Part shown: one piece after another, positions 22,280-33,690 of the stretch | Numbering within the stretch: position 1 is the stretch's first letter | Layout of the letters: every line of letters starts with the position of its first letter | Source: Branchiostoma floridae | Taxonomy: Eukaryota; Chordata; Leptocardii; Amphioxiformes; Branchiostomatidae | Direction of reading: 5' to 3' | DNA: 64,000 nt | Assembly: GCF_000003815.2 (NCBI RefSeq) | Contig: NC_049979.1 | Coordinates: 30,432,894-30,496,893 of the forward strand | Made by a program: the position numbers and the translations under genes | Notes under the pieces: generated by a model | Seen by the model: only the letters and a program-made list of their open reading frames with translations | Told to the model about the DNA's origin: nothing | Databases searched by the model: none

Positions 22280-23580
22280 TACCAAAAATGCATTTTCTTT
22301 CTTTCTTGTTTTTTCTTGTACAGGGACATTTTTGTCTTCATATAAGATTTTTTTCCTGACTATAAGAAAATTTTTGGAATTTTTTACATACTGAATTTTC
22401 TTGAAGCAAGACTATATTTCTTACAGGTATCTCATAAAGTTTAACTAGAATGTTAGTCTTACAGTAAGATTTTTTCATAAATGTTCTTATGCCTATTCTT
22501 TTACTAATATATTGTCATTTGCAGCCTTGTGTTCAACAATCCTTTTCTCACATGAAGATCAGAAAGTCTTTTTGCCTAGAAACATTTTCTTACTTTAAAG
22601 ATTGGTGCTCTTACAGCAAGACTGTCTTTCTTACTTCAAGAGCACAATTCTTGATGCCTAGACTTATTTTGAAATTCTTACTTTCAAGATTGGTGTTCTC
22701 ACACCAAGAATTGAAATTCTTACTTTGAAAATTGGTGTTCTTACACCAAGAATACATTTCTTACCTCAAGAGCGCACTTCTTATTGCCTTACTTCCAAGA
22801 TTGATGTCTCACACAAAAGAATAACTTTCTCATATCAAGAGTAAAATTCTTTATTGCCTAGATCCATTTCTTATTTCCAAGACTGCTATTCTTACAACAA
22901 GAATACCTTTCTTACTACAATTCTAATTGCCTAGAAATATTTTCTTATTTTCAAGATTGGCTTTCTTAAAACCAAGATTAAATTTCTTATAACAAGAATA
23001 ACTTTCTTACATCAAGAGAACGATTCTTATTGGCTAGAAATATTTTCTTACTTTTAAGATTGTGTTCTTATACCAATATTAAATTTCTTATATCAAGAAT
23101 AACTTTCTTACATCCAGACAATAATTCTTATTCCCTAGAAATATTTTCTTACTTTCAAGATGTGTGTTCTTATACCAAGATTAAATTTCTTATAATAAGA
23201 ATAACTTTCTTACATCAAGACAACAATTCTTACTGGCTAGTAATATATTCTTAGTTTCAAGATTTGTGTTCTTATACCAAGACTAAATTTCTTACGGCAA
23301 GAGTAACTTTCTTACAGCAAGAGCTCAATTCTTATTCCCAGAAATATTTTCTTACTTTCAAGATTGGTGTTCTTATACCAAGATTAAATTTCTTATATCA
23401 AGAATAGCTTTCTTTCATCAAGAGCACACTTCTTATTGCTAGAAATATGTTCTTAATTGTTCATACAACAATAGTAACTTTCTTAAGTCAAAAGCACACT
23501 TCTTATTGCCTAAAGATATTCTTTTACATCTGAGATTAATATACTCTTATACACCAAGACCAAATTTCGGACAGCTAGCC
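22280..23580 (+). repeat. Minisatellite of about 103-bp units
   Basis: About nine or ten degenerate copies. Landmark 'CTAGAAATATTTTCTTACTT' recurs with spacings near 100-104 bp (about 23033, 23136, 23340). Each unit alternates TTCTTA and CAAGA words ('ATTTCTTATATCAAGAATAA', 'CTTTCTTACATCAAGA'), so it is rich in small dyads. Copies before 22,650 are more degenerate. No frame persists. Confidence 0.85.
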
Positions 23581-23699
23581 GACCTAGGGTACTACTTTGC
23601 TGTGCTAATATTGAAGTTTTTGTATTAGAAACAACTTACTATCTTTAAGTTCAAGACTAAATTTCTCACACCTACAAACATAGAAACCATTTCTTAAGG

Positions 23700-24819
23700 T
23701 AAGATTGAGGTTCTTGTATCACGAACTGGTCAATGTTGCTGTTTATATAGTTGTAAATATATTTCCAATCATACTCATTTCCATCAATAAGTTTCATACC
23801 AGATTTTTGGGCATTTTTTTCTATGAACCATTATTTTAAAGATTGCAACATTATTGCAGATACCAACAGATTTAGATTATATATGATGCTTGCTTGTAAA
23901 AATCCATTTTCCTGATACTGAGCATACTAATAACTTAATTATTGTCTTTCTAAAACAGCACCATTACTGCTGTAATGTTGTTGGTGTCTTGGTGATGGTA
24001 TCATAATCATAATACATGTATCTTGTTCTTGTTGAAAGCTTTTCCAAAGTTGAGATGGGGGCATTCTCTTTGGTCCAACTGGTTTCCACGCCTAAAACAC
24101 AGACAGTTTATGAACAAACAATTCCCTAATAAATGCCCCCCCTCCCCCATAAGGATTTTGGACATCAACATCTCTATACTTTTCCTTCCTTAAAAATATC
24201 ATACTTACGTCTTAGTGTTTTGGAGGAATGCATGCAAGTGTTCACTTCTACATTCTGCAATTACTGGTCGCTTTATCATGCATATGCAACCAAAGAAAAT
24301 GTGAAATTAAAATACTTTGAAAACCAAGATGGCTGACGTACCTGAATAGATAATGTTCCAAGCTTGACTTCTGCTTTGGTTGCACTTTGGAGCTTAGAAA
24401 TGCAAGGCCACATTGTAAACAGGGTCCCAGGTGATGCAGGAAAGTATCCTAAAGAAATCTACCATATCTGTGCCCTGTATTTGTAAGATCTAATGCACAT
24501 CAGACAAATAAACCTGGAGAGGCAGTTTGCATGCAAGCTGCAACTGTCTAGAATTTGAAATTTGCAGCAAAGGATGATGGGAGTAATTTTCCATGATCCT
24601 TAGCAAAATTGTTGTCTTATTACCAGAAAAATATAGAATTAATTTCTTAAACTCTGATCTGATATTGAGAAAATAGACAAAAATTATGCTGGTTCCAACT
24701 AATTGTTTTTTTACATCTTGATAGACACATGGATTATGATTATAAAACAGGGTCTGCCAAGAAGGTCAATGGAAAAGTTTCTATATGTGCAAGTTTTTAT
24801 TTGCATATTTTGAATAAAA
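23700..24819. other. Low-copy sequence, no gene seen
   Basis: No recognisable domain, RNA gene or repeat partner. 'CAAGATGGCTGACGTA' occurs at 24325. Confidence 0.45.
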
Positions 24820-25640
24820 ACAACATTCAAGAACATTCAAGAGTCTTATGCTAGTCAAAGCTTGTTCTGTAATTTCCTGTTTTGTTATTAGTATTCAGTC
24901 AAGTAAGTCAAGGACCATACTCTTGTACCTGAGTTCTTAATTACCTTAAGAATTAGGATAGATTATACAAATACTCCAGATTTCTAGAACACTCTTGTCG
25001 GTGAACGCTAACATGGCTAATGTTATATGAGAAATACTTTCTTCACTTACAAAAAAAGATGCGTTTATCAAAGTTTCTTGATACAAAATACAAGAACATT
25101 CAAGATTAGTTTTCCAGTAATTCCTTGCACTTTATCTTGTACTTAAATTATCTTGAATGTTCTTGTTTTTTCTGAAAAGTATACCTGAGGAAATGTAAGA
25201 ACAAAATTCTTGTTTTTTCTTGAACATTCCCCAAGAATAGAGTTTTTCGATGTTTCTTCATATGTAAAACAAGAACATTCAAGACTTTTGTTCCAGTAAC
25301 TACTTGTTTTTATATGTTGATGTTCTTGTTTTTTTTTCTTACTATAAGAAAATCAAGAGGGGGTAGAGAAAAATTCTTGTACTTTCTTAAATATGGCAAG
25401 AATTTCAGTCTTCATACAAGAATACCAAGAATATTTGAATTACATTTCTTGAAAATTCTAAGGGGAAAAAGTCTTTTTGAGAAATTATTTCTTAGCTTAA
25501 GAAAAGTAAGGACATTTCTCTTGTTATAAGAATTTACAAGAAAATGGTCTTCGAATGATCTCTTTCTTTTTTTCTTATTCATTCTTATTTCTTCTTGAAA
25601 TTTCTTCATGCAAGCACACGTGTCCACGAATTAAGTAAAC
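24820..25640. repeat. Stretch of GAACATTC / CAAGAA inverted words
   Basis: Words ACAAGAACATTCAAGA (24826, 25088, 25268) alternate with the complement CTTGAATGTTCTTG (25152) and 'TTCTTGAACATTCCCCAAGA' (25222). They look like degenerate parts of one palindromic repeat. At 24826-24843 the spacing TTC-nn-GAA-nn-TTC-nn-GA fits a heat-shock element pattern, which may be coincidence. Confidence 0.6.
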
Positions 25641-25686
25641 TGTTACTAACCAAGACAAAACAAGACAAATATTTTTCGTAGTGATA

Positions 25687-25973
25687 TAGCATAAGCCATT
25701 CAGGCGCTATACGGCATTGAAGCTGGTACAGGCATCAAAAACCTCCTTCCCGGTCTGAATTGCGTTGGTGCAAAATGTGTTCCGTATGATCTTTTGCATA
25801 AATTCTCACCTAATCATGTCAGTCTGTCCCACATAGATTAATGAAACTATACATATATACAAATCACGAAAAGATTCACACAAAAAAAAACTGTATTTGT
25901 ACGAAACGTTTTGGGGTCAGTTTTGACCCCATACGGTAATCTACGTCACAAAAAAGCTACGTTGGTTTGAGGG
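25687..25973 (+). mobile_element. Right part of a piggyBac-like MITE (family 1), split by inversion
   Basis: Matches 36701-37005 of the complete family-1 copy. Ends with the palindrome TGGGGTCA-GTTT-TGACCCCA (25912-25931), 42 bases that finish in the terminal repeat GTTGGTTTGAGGG, and TTAA at 25974-25977. It starts abruptly at 'TAGCATAAGCC', at the base where the other half (28540-29159) stops. No transposase frame. Confidence 0.85.
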
Positions 25974-25977
25974 TTAA

Positions 25978-28539
25978 AAGCAATTTCTGTAAGAAAAACA
26001 GTCCGATATTTGGATTAAATCCTCATTTTTCTCGGAACCTGTCTGTTTGTAATAGTCATGTCTGTAAGATGTAACGTGCAATGTTTGGAGAAACTCCTCT
26101 GTTTTCACTAAGAACCTGTGTGTTTGTCAAAGCCGTGTCTGTAACATGTTAATTGTAGGGTTTGGAGAAAATCCTCCTTTTTTTTTCTTTCAGAATGGAG
26201 AAAATTCTCCGTTTTTTCTTTCTTTCAGAACCTGGGTTTTTGTAATAGCCGTGTCTGTAAGATGTGAAGTGCAAGGTTTAGATAAAATCATCCGTTTTTT
26301 TTTTTCTTTCGGAACCTGTGTGTCTGTAATAGTTGTGACTGTAAGATAGAAAATGTAAGGTTTGGAAAAATGCTCTGTTTTTTTCTCAGTACCGAGCCTG
26401 TGTGTTTGTAAAAGCCGTGTCTGTAAAACGTTAAGTGTAAGGTTTGGAGAAAATCCTCCGTTTTTTTCTCGAAACCTAGGGCCTAGGTGTGAAATAACCG
26501 TGATTGTAAGATTAAATGAGTAATGCTTGAAAAACAAATTCTCTGTTTTTCTCTCAGTACCGAACCTGTATATTTGTAATACTAAATTTGTAGCTAAAAG
26601 ATATAAAGTGTAGGGTTTGGAAAAAAATTCTTTTTTTTCGAAATCTGTGTATAGGAAATAGCGTGTCTGCAATATGTAAACTAAAATATGTTTTTCTCGG
26701 AACCTGTATGTTTGTTAAAGCTGTGTCTGTTAGATTTAGTGGTAGGGTTGGAGTATATCCCTTTTTTTCTGAAAATCCTCTTTTTTTATCGGATTATGTG
26801 TGTTTGTAAAGTCCATGTCTTTTCGATGATTTCTGTAAGAAGAAAAAAATTGTAAGGTTTGAAGGAAATTCTCCTTTTTTAACGTAACCTGTGTGTAGGT
26901 AAAAGTCGTGTCTGTGAGATGTTAAGTGCGTGATTTGGAGAAAATCATTTTTTCTCTCTCGGAACCTGTGTGTTGGTAAGAGCCGTGTCAGTACGATGTT
27001 AAAAGTAAGGTTTGAGGAAAGTCCCTTCTTTTTTTCAGGGAACCTGTGTGTTTATATTAGCCTTTCGGTAAAATGTAAAGTGTAAGGTTTGGAGATAAGC
27101 TCTGCTTTTTTATCGGAACCTGTGCGTTTGTAATAGCCGTGTCTGTAAGAGATGAAGTTTAGTGTTTGAAGAAAATCCTCTGGTTTTTCTGAACCTGTGT
27201 GTTTGTAAAAGCCATGTCTGTAAGACATGAAGTTTGAGGTTTGGGGAAATCCTCTGTTTTCACACAGAACCTGTGTGTTTGTAAAAGTGTCTGTAAGATG
27301 TAAAAAGTGCAAGGTTTGGAGAAAATCGAGAAAATCCTGTTTTTTTCCTCTAGGAACCTGTGTATTTGTAAAAACAGTGTTTGTAAGATGAAATGTGTAA
27401 TGTAAAATACATTTCTTCGTTCTTTGGGAAACCTGTATGTTTGTAAAACGGTTTTTGTAAGATATAAAGCGTAAGGTTGGGAAACATGCTCTGTTTTTCT
27501 CTAAGTATGGAACCTTTGTATTAGTAATAGCCGTGTTTGTGAGATGTTATGTGCAGGGTTTGGAGAAAATTCTCTTTTTGTTCTCCGAGCTTTTGTGTTT
27601 GTAATAGCCGTGTCTGTAAAGTGTCAATTATAAGGTTTGGATAAATCCTTTTTTCTTTGAGACTGTTGATTTGTAATAGCCGTGTCTCTGAAATGAAAAG
27701 TGTAGCGTTTAGAGAAAATTGTTTTTTTCTTTAACCTTAGCTTGTACACTGCCAATAACGCATTTTTGTATTGCTTCCTCACAGAAAATGTAGCTTACAG
27801 GAAGAAAATTATTCTCTCCCCTAGAAATCTTTAAAAGACTCTTTAAAACGTTTATGAGGTGATTTGAGATTTGTTTTCTTGTATTTCGAAAAATGCTTCC
27901 ATTTTTTATCTTGTATTGCTTCCTCACAGGAAAGTTATCTTTAAGGAAGAAAAAATCCTTGTATTTCTTAAGAGTTGATTCTGGTTATAAATAATAATTT
28001 ACACTATTCTTTTATCTTGCATTATAAAAAAAAAGATTTTCCTTAATAAGTCTCTAGATTTGTTATCGTTTTGCTTAAATTCTATTCTATTCTACATGTT
28101 CTTCCTGCAAGAACATTTTTCTTCCTCTAAGCAAAATAAAAAGGAAAAAAATCATTTTGGGCAGTGTAAAAGCCGTGTCTGTAAGCTGTTAAGTGCAAGG
28201 TTTGAAGAAAATCCTCCGTTTTTTTCTCTCACAACCTGTGTGTTTGGAACAGCTGGAAAAAAGGTAATGTTTTAAAAAGAATCTTCCTTTTGTTGGAACC
28301 GGTAAGTTTGTAAAAACCGTGTCTGTAGGATGTTAAGTGTAAGGTTTTCCTCCGCTTTTCTCAGAACCTGTGTGTTTGTGAAAGCCGTGTCTATAAGATT
28401 AAACTGCAATGTTTGGATTAAATTATCCGTTTTTCTCGGAACCTGTGTGTTTGTAAACGCCGTGACTTTAACATGTAAATTTTCAGATTGGGAAAAAAAT
28501 CCTGTTCTTCTTTTAAAACTTGTGTGCTTGTATACAGAT
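25978..28539 (-). repeat. Minisatellite of about 76-80 bp monomers, minus orientation
   Basis: Same monomer as the large array after 29,164 but reverse-complemented: 'GAACCTGTGTGTTTGTAA', 'AGCCGTGTCTGTAAGATG', 'AAGGTTTGGAGAAAATCCTC'. Roughly 27 copies by eye, plus a MITE at 27747-28166. Frames such as 26190-26672 minus stay open only because the monomer length is often close to a multiple of 3; they have no domain and shift frame. Confidence 0.95.
27747..28166 (-). mobile_element. MITE with CACTGCC ends, copy 1
   Basis: Ends CACTGCCAA... and ...TTGGGCAGTG, flanked by TA on each side, interrupting a minisatellite monomer. A related copy lies at 31801-32200 in opposite orientation. The internal word 'CTTCCTCACAG' is repeated (27774, 27910). 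CACTA/EnSpm transposons and their MITEs start with CACT; assignment is tentative. No coding capacity. Confidence 0.7.
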
Positions 28540-29159
28540 AGGGCCACCAAACTTGGTAACTTTTTAGAAAATGTTGATTGCAAACAGTTTCAGTGAACAA
28601 AGTATGTTCATCATGTTTTATGTTGCCATGGCAACGGAATTCTGACAGACATATTAATTACGAAATTATCTAATTTTGTATTAAACATTTAAGTTTTAAG
28701 GTTTTCTTGGCAAATAACAATTGTTTATCACATCTTCTTAAATTCAACATAAATTTCACAACTCAATATTCATAATTTATGCTAATTTGATGACATCATC
28801 AGTCAAACTCAAAGATGGCGGCCGATATTACCTAGATGACGTCTTAATGTCCTCATTTGACATGATAATGGCACAAAAGTTGGTACAATAATTTTGGCTT
28901 ACAGGTACATCATACTCTAAAAATTTCGTTTGTTTAAAAAAAATGCTGGGGTCAGTTTTGACCCCAATGGACCATGCATAAACTTTCGAGGATAAGTCAA
29001 TCAACAATGAGCCAATCTCTTTAAAATCGTATAAGAAGTTATAGGACAGATATACAAACAAACTCCTAGGAGGAAATTTGTTTTCGACCAGAATTGACAT
29101 AATTGCCCACATCGATATACGGCTGGGGTCAGTTTTGACCCCATACGGTGGTTTGAGGG
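28540..29159 (-). mobile_element. Left part of a piggyBac-like MITE (family 1), split by inversion
   Basis: Reverse complement of about 36073-36700 in the complete copy. Carries two palindromes TGGGGTCA-GTTT-TGACCCCA (28947-28966 and 29124-29143). The second is exactly 16 bases from the end, followed by terminal repeat GGTGGTTTGAGGG and TTAA (29160-29163). It starts at 'TAGGGCCACC', the position complementary to the start of 25687-25973. Also contains 'AAAGATGGCGGCC' (28811) and 'GATGACGTC' (28837). Confidence 0.88.
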
Positions 29160-31086
29160 TTAAAAAACTACACAGGTTCCGAGAAAAAAGGCAGGATTTT
29201 TTAAGCATTGCACTTTTAATCTTACAAACAAGGCTATTTCAAACAAACAGGTTATAAATGAAAACGAAGGATTGTCTCCAAATCTTACGCTTCACCTCTT
29301 CCAGACACGGCTATTACCTACACACAGGTTTCGAGAAAAAAAGAGGAATTTTCCAATCCCAACACTTTCTATCTTTTAGACACGGATAATACAAACACAC
29401 AGGTTCTCTGCGAAAAGCTGAGGATTTTTTTCAAACATTACTCTTCCAATCTTACAGTCACGGCTATTAGAAACAAAAAGGTTTCGAGAAAAAAAATGAG
29501 AATTTTCTCCAAACATTCCACTTTTCATCTTACAGACACGGCTTTTAAAAATACACAGGCTCCGAAAGAAAAAAGAGGATTTTCTCCAAAAATTATACTT
29601 TACATCTTACAGACATAGCTCTTACAAACGAAAAAGTTTCCGAGAGAAAAAAAAAAATTTTTCCAAACGTTGCATCTTACATTTTACAGACACGACTTTT
29701 ACAAACACAGGTTTTGAGAGAAAAACAGAGGAATTTCTGCCAACCTTCCACTTTACATCTTACAGACACGACAATTACTAACAGACAGGTTCTGAAAAAA
29801 TTAAGGATTTAATCTCAATATTAGACTGTTTATCTTACAGACATGGCTTTTGAAAAATACACAGGTTCCAAAAACGCAGGATTATTTTAAACATTGCAAT
29901 TGTACGTGAAAACAGGATTTTCTCNNNNNNNNNNNNNNNNNNNNNNNNNNNNNNNNNNNNNNNNNNNNNNNNNNNNNNNNNNNNNNNNNNNNNNNNNNNN
30001 NNNNNNNNNNNNNNNNNNNNNNNNTCTTACAGACACAGCTATTACAAACACACAGGTTCCAAGAAAAAAAAAGTGCATTTTCTACAAACCTTGCACTTAA
30101 CGCCTCACAGACACGGCTACTAGGTTCTGGGGGGAAAAGGGAGAATTTTTTTCCAAACCCTACACTTTTAATCTTTCAGACACGGCAGATACAAACACAC
30201 AGGATCCGTGAGAAAAAAAATGATTTTTTTTCAAACATTACTCTTGTAATATTGCAGTCTCAGCTATTAGAAACGCACAGGTATCGAGAAAAAAAAGAAT
30301 TTTCTTTAAACCTTACACTTTACATCTTACGGACATGTCCATTACAACCACACAGGTTCTGAAAGAAAAAAAAATCTCATTTTTTTTCCAAACCGTACAC
30401 TTTACACTTGTACATCTTAAACACAGGGGTTTTACAAACACACACTTTTGAGAAAAAACAAAGGATTTTATCCAAACATGGCACAATCTTAAAAACACGG
30501 CTATAACAAACTCATGGGTAAGGTGATAAAAACAAAAACAAAATTATCCCAACCTTACATTTAACATCTTACTGTGACGGCTTTTAAAAACACGCAGGAT
30601 CTGACCGAGGGAAAAACAGAGGATTTTCTCCAAACCTTGCACCTTACATCTTACAGACATGGCTAATACAAACACACAGGTTCTGAAAAAAAAAAACAGA
30701 GGACTTTCTCCGAACCTTACACTTTATATCTAACAGACATGGCTATTAGAAACAAAAAGTTTCCGAGAAAAAAACCCGGAGAATTTACTCCAAACCTTCA
30801 CTTTCTATCTTACAGACACGGCTGTTACAAACACACAGGTTCCAAGAGAAAAACAGAGGATTTTTTCTTTAAACTTTACACTTAACGATTTAAATTCACA
30901 CCTTTTACAAATACGCAGGTTCCTGGAGAAAAAAAGGGGAATATCTCCAAATTTTACACTTTACATTATACAGACACGGCTTTTCATAACACAAAGGTTC
31001 CCACAAGAAATGAGGATTTTATTCACACATTACCTCTTTAAATCTTACAGTCACGGCTATTGCAAACAGCAGGTTAAAAATGGAGT

Positions 31087-31595
31087 CATCATCATCATCA
31101 TCATCGGTCGACGTGATCGCACATGTTCGAACATGTTTACACACGACGGGGTTATACCGCCACTTACGGGGTGACATAGTATTACCCTTTCGCTGGCTAA
31201 TTACAAGACGGGAATGCGCCAGGTCTCCCGTCCGGTTGAATGCTGTAAATCACCACGTGGCTGATACAAGACAGAGGTTCGCAGGTCTCCATCCGGGTGA
31301 TTTGAAGTGAACCACCAACTCGCAACAGAAGAATTTGCACCAACACATACCGCACCATCGCACGTGTGTGGTTTCTTAACGGGCATGGGGTTTGGCTCTC
31401 CCCATACCTGGGACCTCCATTTAACGTCCTATCCTAGGGACTGCCCAAGCCGAAGCTAGGTATTTATTTTCACCTGAGTAAAGTGAGGAAAGCCGTGTTT
31501 CCCTAGGGCGCAAGATCGGTAACATGGCAGTCGGATTCGAACCCGCAACCTTTCGGTTCCGAGGCGAACACGATACCACTGTGCTACGCGGTCCC
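31087..31595 (-). mobile_element. tRNA-derived SINE
   Basis: On the minus strand the element starts GGGACCGCG and has an A box TAGCACAGTGG (31576-31586) and a B box GGTTCGAATCC (31533-31543), both perfect RNA polymerase III internal promoter matches. Then comes a body with 'TTTCCTCACTTTACTCAGGT' (about 31475-31494) and, after about 380 bp more, a tail of (ATG)n repeats (31088-31105). It interrupts one minisatellite monomer; flanks read AAAAATGGAGT and AAAAACGGAGT, a probable 11-bp target duplication with one mismatch. The anticodon-arm region between the boxes is not a functional tRNA and the element continues past it, so this is a retroposon. A perfect 16-bp palindrome ACATGTTCGAACATGT lies at 31121-31136. 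Confidence 0.88.
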
Positions 31596-31800
31596 ACTAA
31601 AAAAACGGAGTAATTTATCCCAACCTTACACTTACCATCCTACAGACACGGCTATTATAAACACACAGGTTCCGAAAAAAAAGAGGATTTTTTTAAACAT
31701 TACTTTTTATCAACTGTTCCAGACACACAGGCTGTGAGAGAGAAAAAAACGGAGGATTTCCTCCAAACATTGCACTTAAAGCTTACAGACACGGCTTTTA

Positions 31801-32200
31801 CGCTGCCATTTTTTTTTGCTTACCCCATGGACAATTCTTACATGAGTTATAGGCAAAATCTTCTTTTTTATAAGGCAAGAAAAAATTGTAGAAATTCTTG
31901 TTTTTTTTATAAGAAGATTCAACAAGAAATACAATGATTTTTTCTTCCTGGAAGACAAATTTTCTGTGAGGATAAAAAAAAGATAAAAATGTGAGGAATA
32001 AAACAAGATAAAAAAGGAATCATCTTCGGAAATACAAGGAAACAAATCTCAAATCGTCTCAAAAATTTGACAAGCAAAATTATGGTTGCCCCATGGAGCA
32101 GCACAGTTATATAAAGTTTTCTAAGGAACAGAATAATTATTTTCATGTAGGAAACATTTTCTGTGAGGAAGCAAAACAAGAAAAAGCATTTTTGGCAGTG
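31801..32200 (+). mobile_element. MITE with CACTGCC ends, copy 2
   Basis: Ends (degenerate) CGCTGCCATT... and ...TTTGGCAGTG, with TA next to the right end. Shares 'TTTTCTGTGAGGA' (31970 and 32157) with copy 1 at 27747-28166 in reverse complement. Inserted in a minisatellite monomer. No coding capacity. Confidence 0.65.
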
Positions 32201-32423
32201 TACAAGCTATGGTTCAGAGAAAAAAAAGAGAATTTTCTCCAAACACTTGGGGTATCATTTCAGAGACACGGCAATTACAAATACACAGTCACGGACAACA
32301 ACAAAAAAAGAATTTTATCCGAACCTTACAATTGACACTTTACAGACACGCTATTACAAACACATACGCTCGGAGAACAAAAAGAGTTGCACTTTACATC
32401 TTACAGACACGGCTATAAGTTAT

Positions 32424-33400
32424 CCCTCAAACACCCGAGTGGGGTCCATTTGGACTCCAGGCGTACATTTTGAAGTGCCAGTTGAACATTTTTGATCGGA
32501 ATCCTTTCGTGACTTTGTCAGTCAATATGGCTTACGCCTTCTCCTAAGTTTTCACAAAGATTGATACAATAATGTGGAAATTATAAAGAATGTTTGTGTT
32601 CAGTACCTCTTGGGGTCCAAACGGACCCCAGCAAAAATGTGCAGTTTTTAAAACAAACTTTGGAGGCTAACTCCTTAACCACTTATAGTATGACTACCAC
32701 ACTTTTAGACAATAATAAGAATATAAACCTATATCCTCAGAAAAAAATCTGTGTCATCAACATGTAATTTGACGACATTATGTCGTTATTTGCCTAATAA
32801 GGGCGGCCATCTTGGATTTTGACCAATGACGTCATGAAATAAGCATAAATTATAAATTTTAAGTCATGAAAATTACATTGAATTTCATAGAATTTTATTG
32901 TCAGAAAACAGGTGTAGTTTACCAAGAAAACCTTGTTGAAATTGTCAAATTTTGGCAAAAATATGGCTGTTAGAATATGGTTGCCATAGCAACCCCCCAA
33001 AATGATAAACTTACTTTATGGATCAAAAACTTTTGCAAACAATATTTTGTGATAAAATACCAAGTTTCGTAGCTTTAGCTCTAGCCGTTCATGAGTTATG
33101 CGACATAAATGTTGCTGAGGGCCTCAAAATTCCCCTATCTGGTCAGTATAGGTTTAGTGCAAAATTTGGCCCTTCTGAACTTTTGCATAAATTATGATAA
33201 TGAGTTGGAATTAGCAACACCTTAAATCTCAAAATCTTTCTCTTACATTGACGAAACAATGTATAAACGATGATCGCCGATAAAATTTTTTATGATTTTA
33301 TAAGAAATTTTTTATAAGATTTTATGCACAAACCATTTTGGGGTCCGTTTGGACCCCACTCGGTCATTTTAGTCGCAAAAAAAGGTCGGGTGCTTATGGG
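32424..33400 (+). mobile_element. Complete piggyBac-like MITE, family 2
   Basis: Flanked by TTAT (32420) and TTAA (33401). 13-bp terminal repeats CCCTCAAACACCC (left) and CCCATAAGCACCC (right, complement). Palindromes: TGGGGTCC-ATTT-GGACTCCA (32440, 16 bases from the left end), TGGGGTCC-AAAC-GGACCCCA (32611) and TGGGGTCC-GTTT-GGACCCCA (33339, 42 bases from the right end). Interior has 'CCATCTTGGATTTTGACCAA' (32809) followed by TGACGTCAT. No transposase, so it depends on an enzyme encoded elsewhere. The TTAA target, CCC start and asymmetric inner repeats are piggyBac hallmarks. Confidence 0.88.
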
Positions 33401-33404
33401 TTAA

Positions 33405-33690
33405 GATTGATAATCCAAAATGGCGGATATCTAAACTACAGGAGAACAATTAGCTAGGGGAGATTCGCTGGTGGCCCTTTCAGGCTTTCTCTGCATTTTG
33501 CTGTGTTAAGAAACTCTGTTTAGAAACTCTGTAGTAGTCAGTAATTAGCACAAAGCTACATTCTAGGTTGTTTTCGACAACAGCCAAGAATCCCTTGCAG
33601 GCTTTTGGCTTTCAATAGACTACAAAAACTATGCTGATGTATTTTGAATTCAATTTAGAATAATAAAAAATAAAAAAACAAGAACGGTGA
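33405..33690 (+). repeat. Fragment next to the family-2 MITE
   Basis: The first about 37 bases ('GATTGATAATCCAAAATGGC', then 'GGATATCTAAACTACAG') match the inside of family 3 (39895-39925) and also follow the family-2 copy at 39088. The rest, to about 33,690, is not seen elsewhere here; it has a doubled 'AGAAACTCTGT' (33508, 33522). Confidence 0.6.

Noticed and set aside
26190-26672. 160-codon minus-strand open frame and many similar frames in 26-48 kb
   Set aside because: They are read-throughs of the minisatellite monomer (repeated 'NTQVPRE' or 'TCVFVIAVSVR'-like peptides). The frame shifts between monomers, there is no domain, and both strands are open equally.
31530-31595. Functional tRNA gene
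   Set aside because: A and B boxes are perfect, but the region between does not fold as a tRNA by eye and the sequence continues as a SINE with a target duplication.
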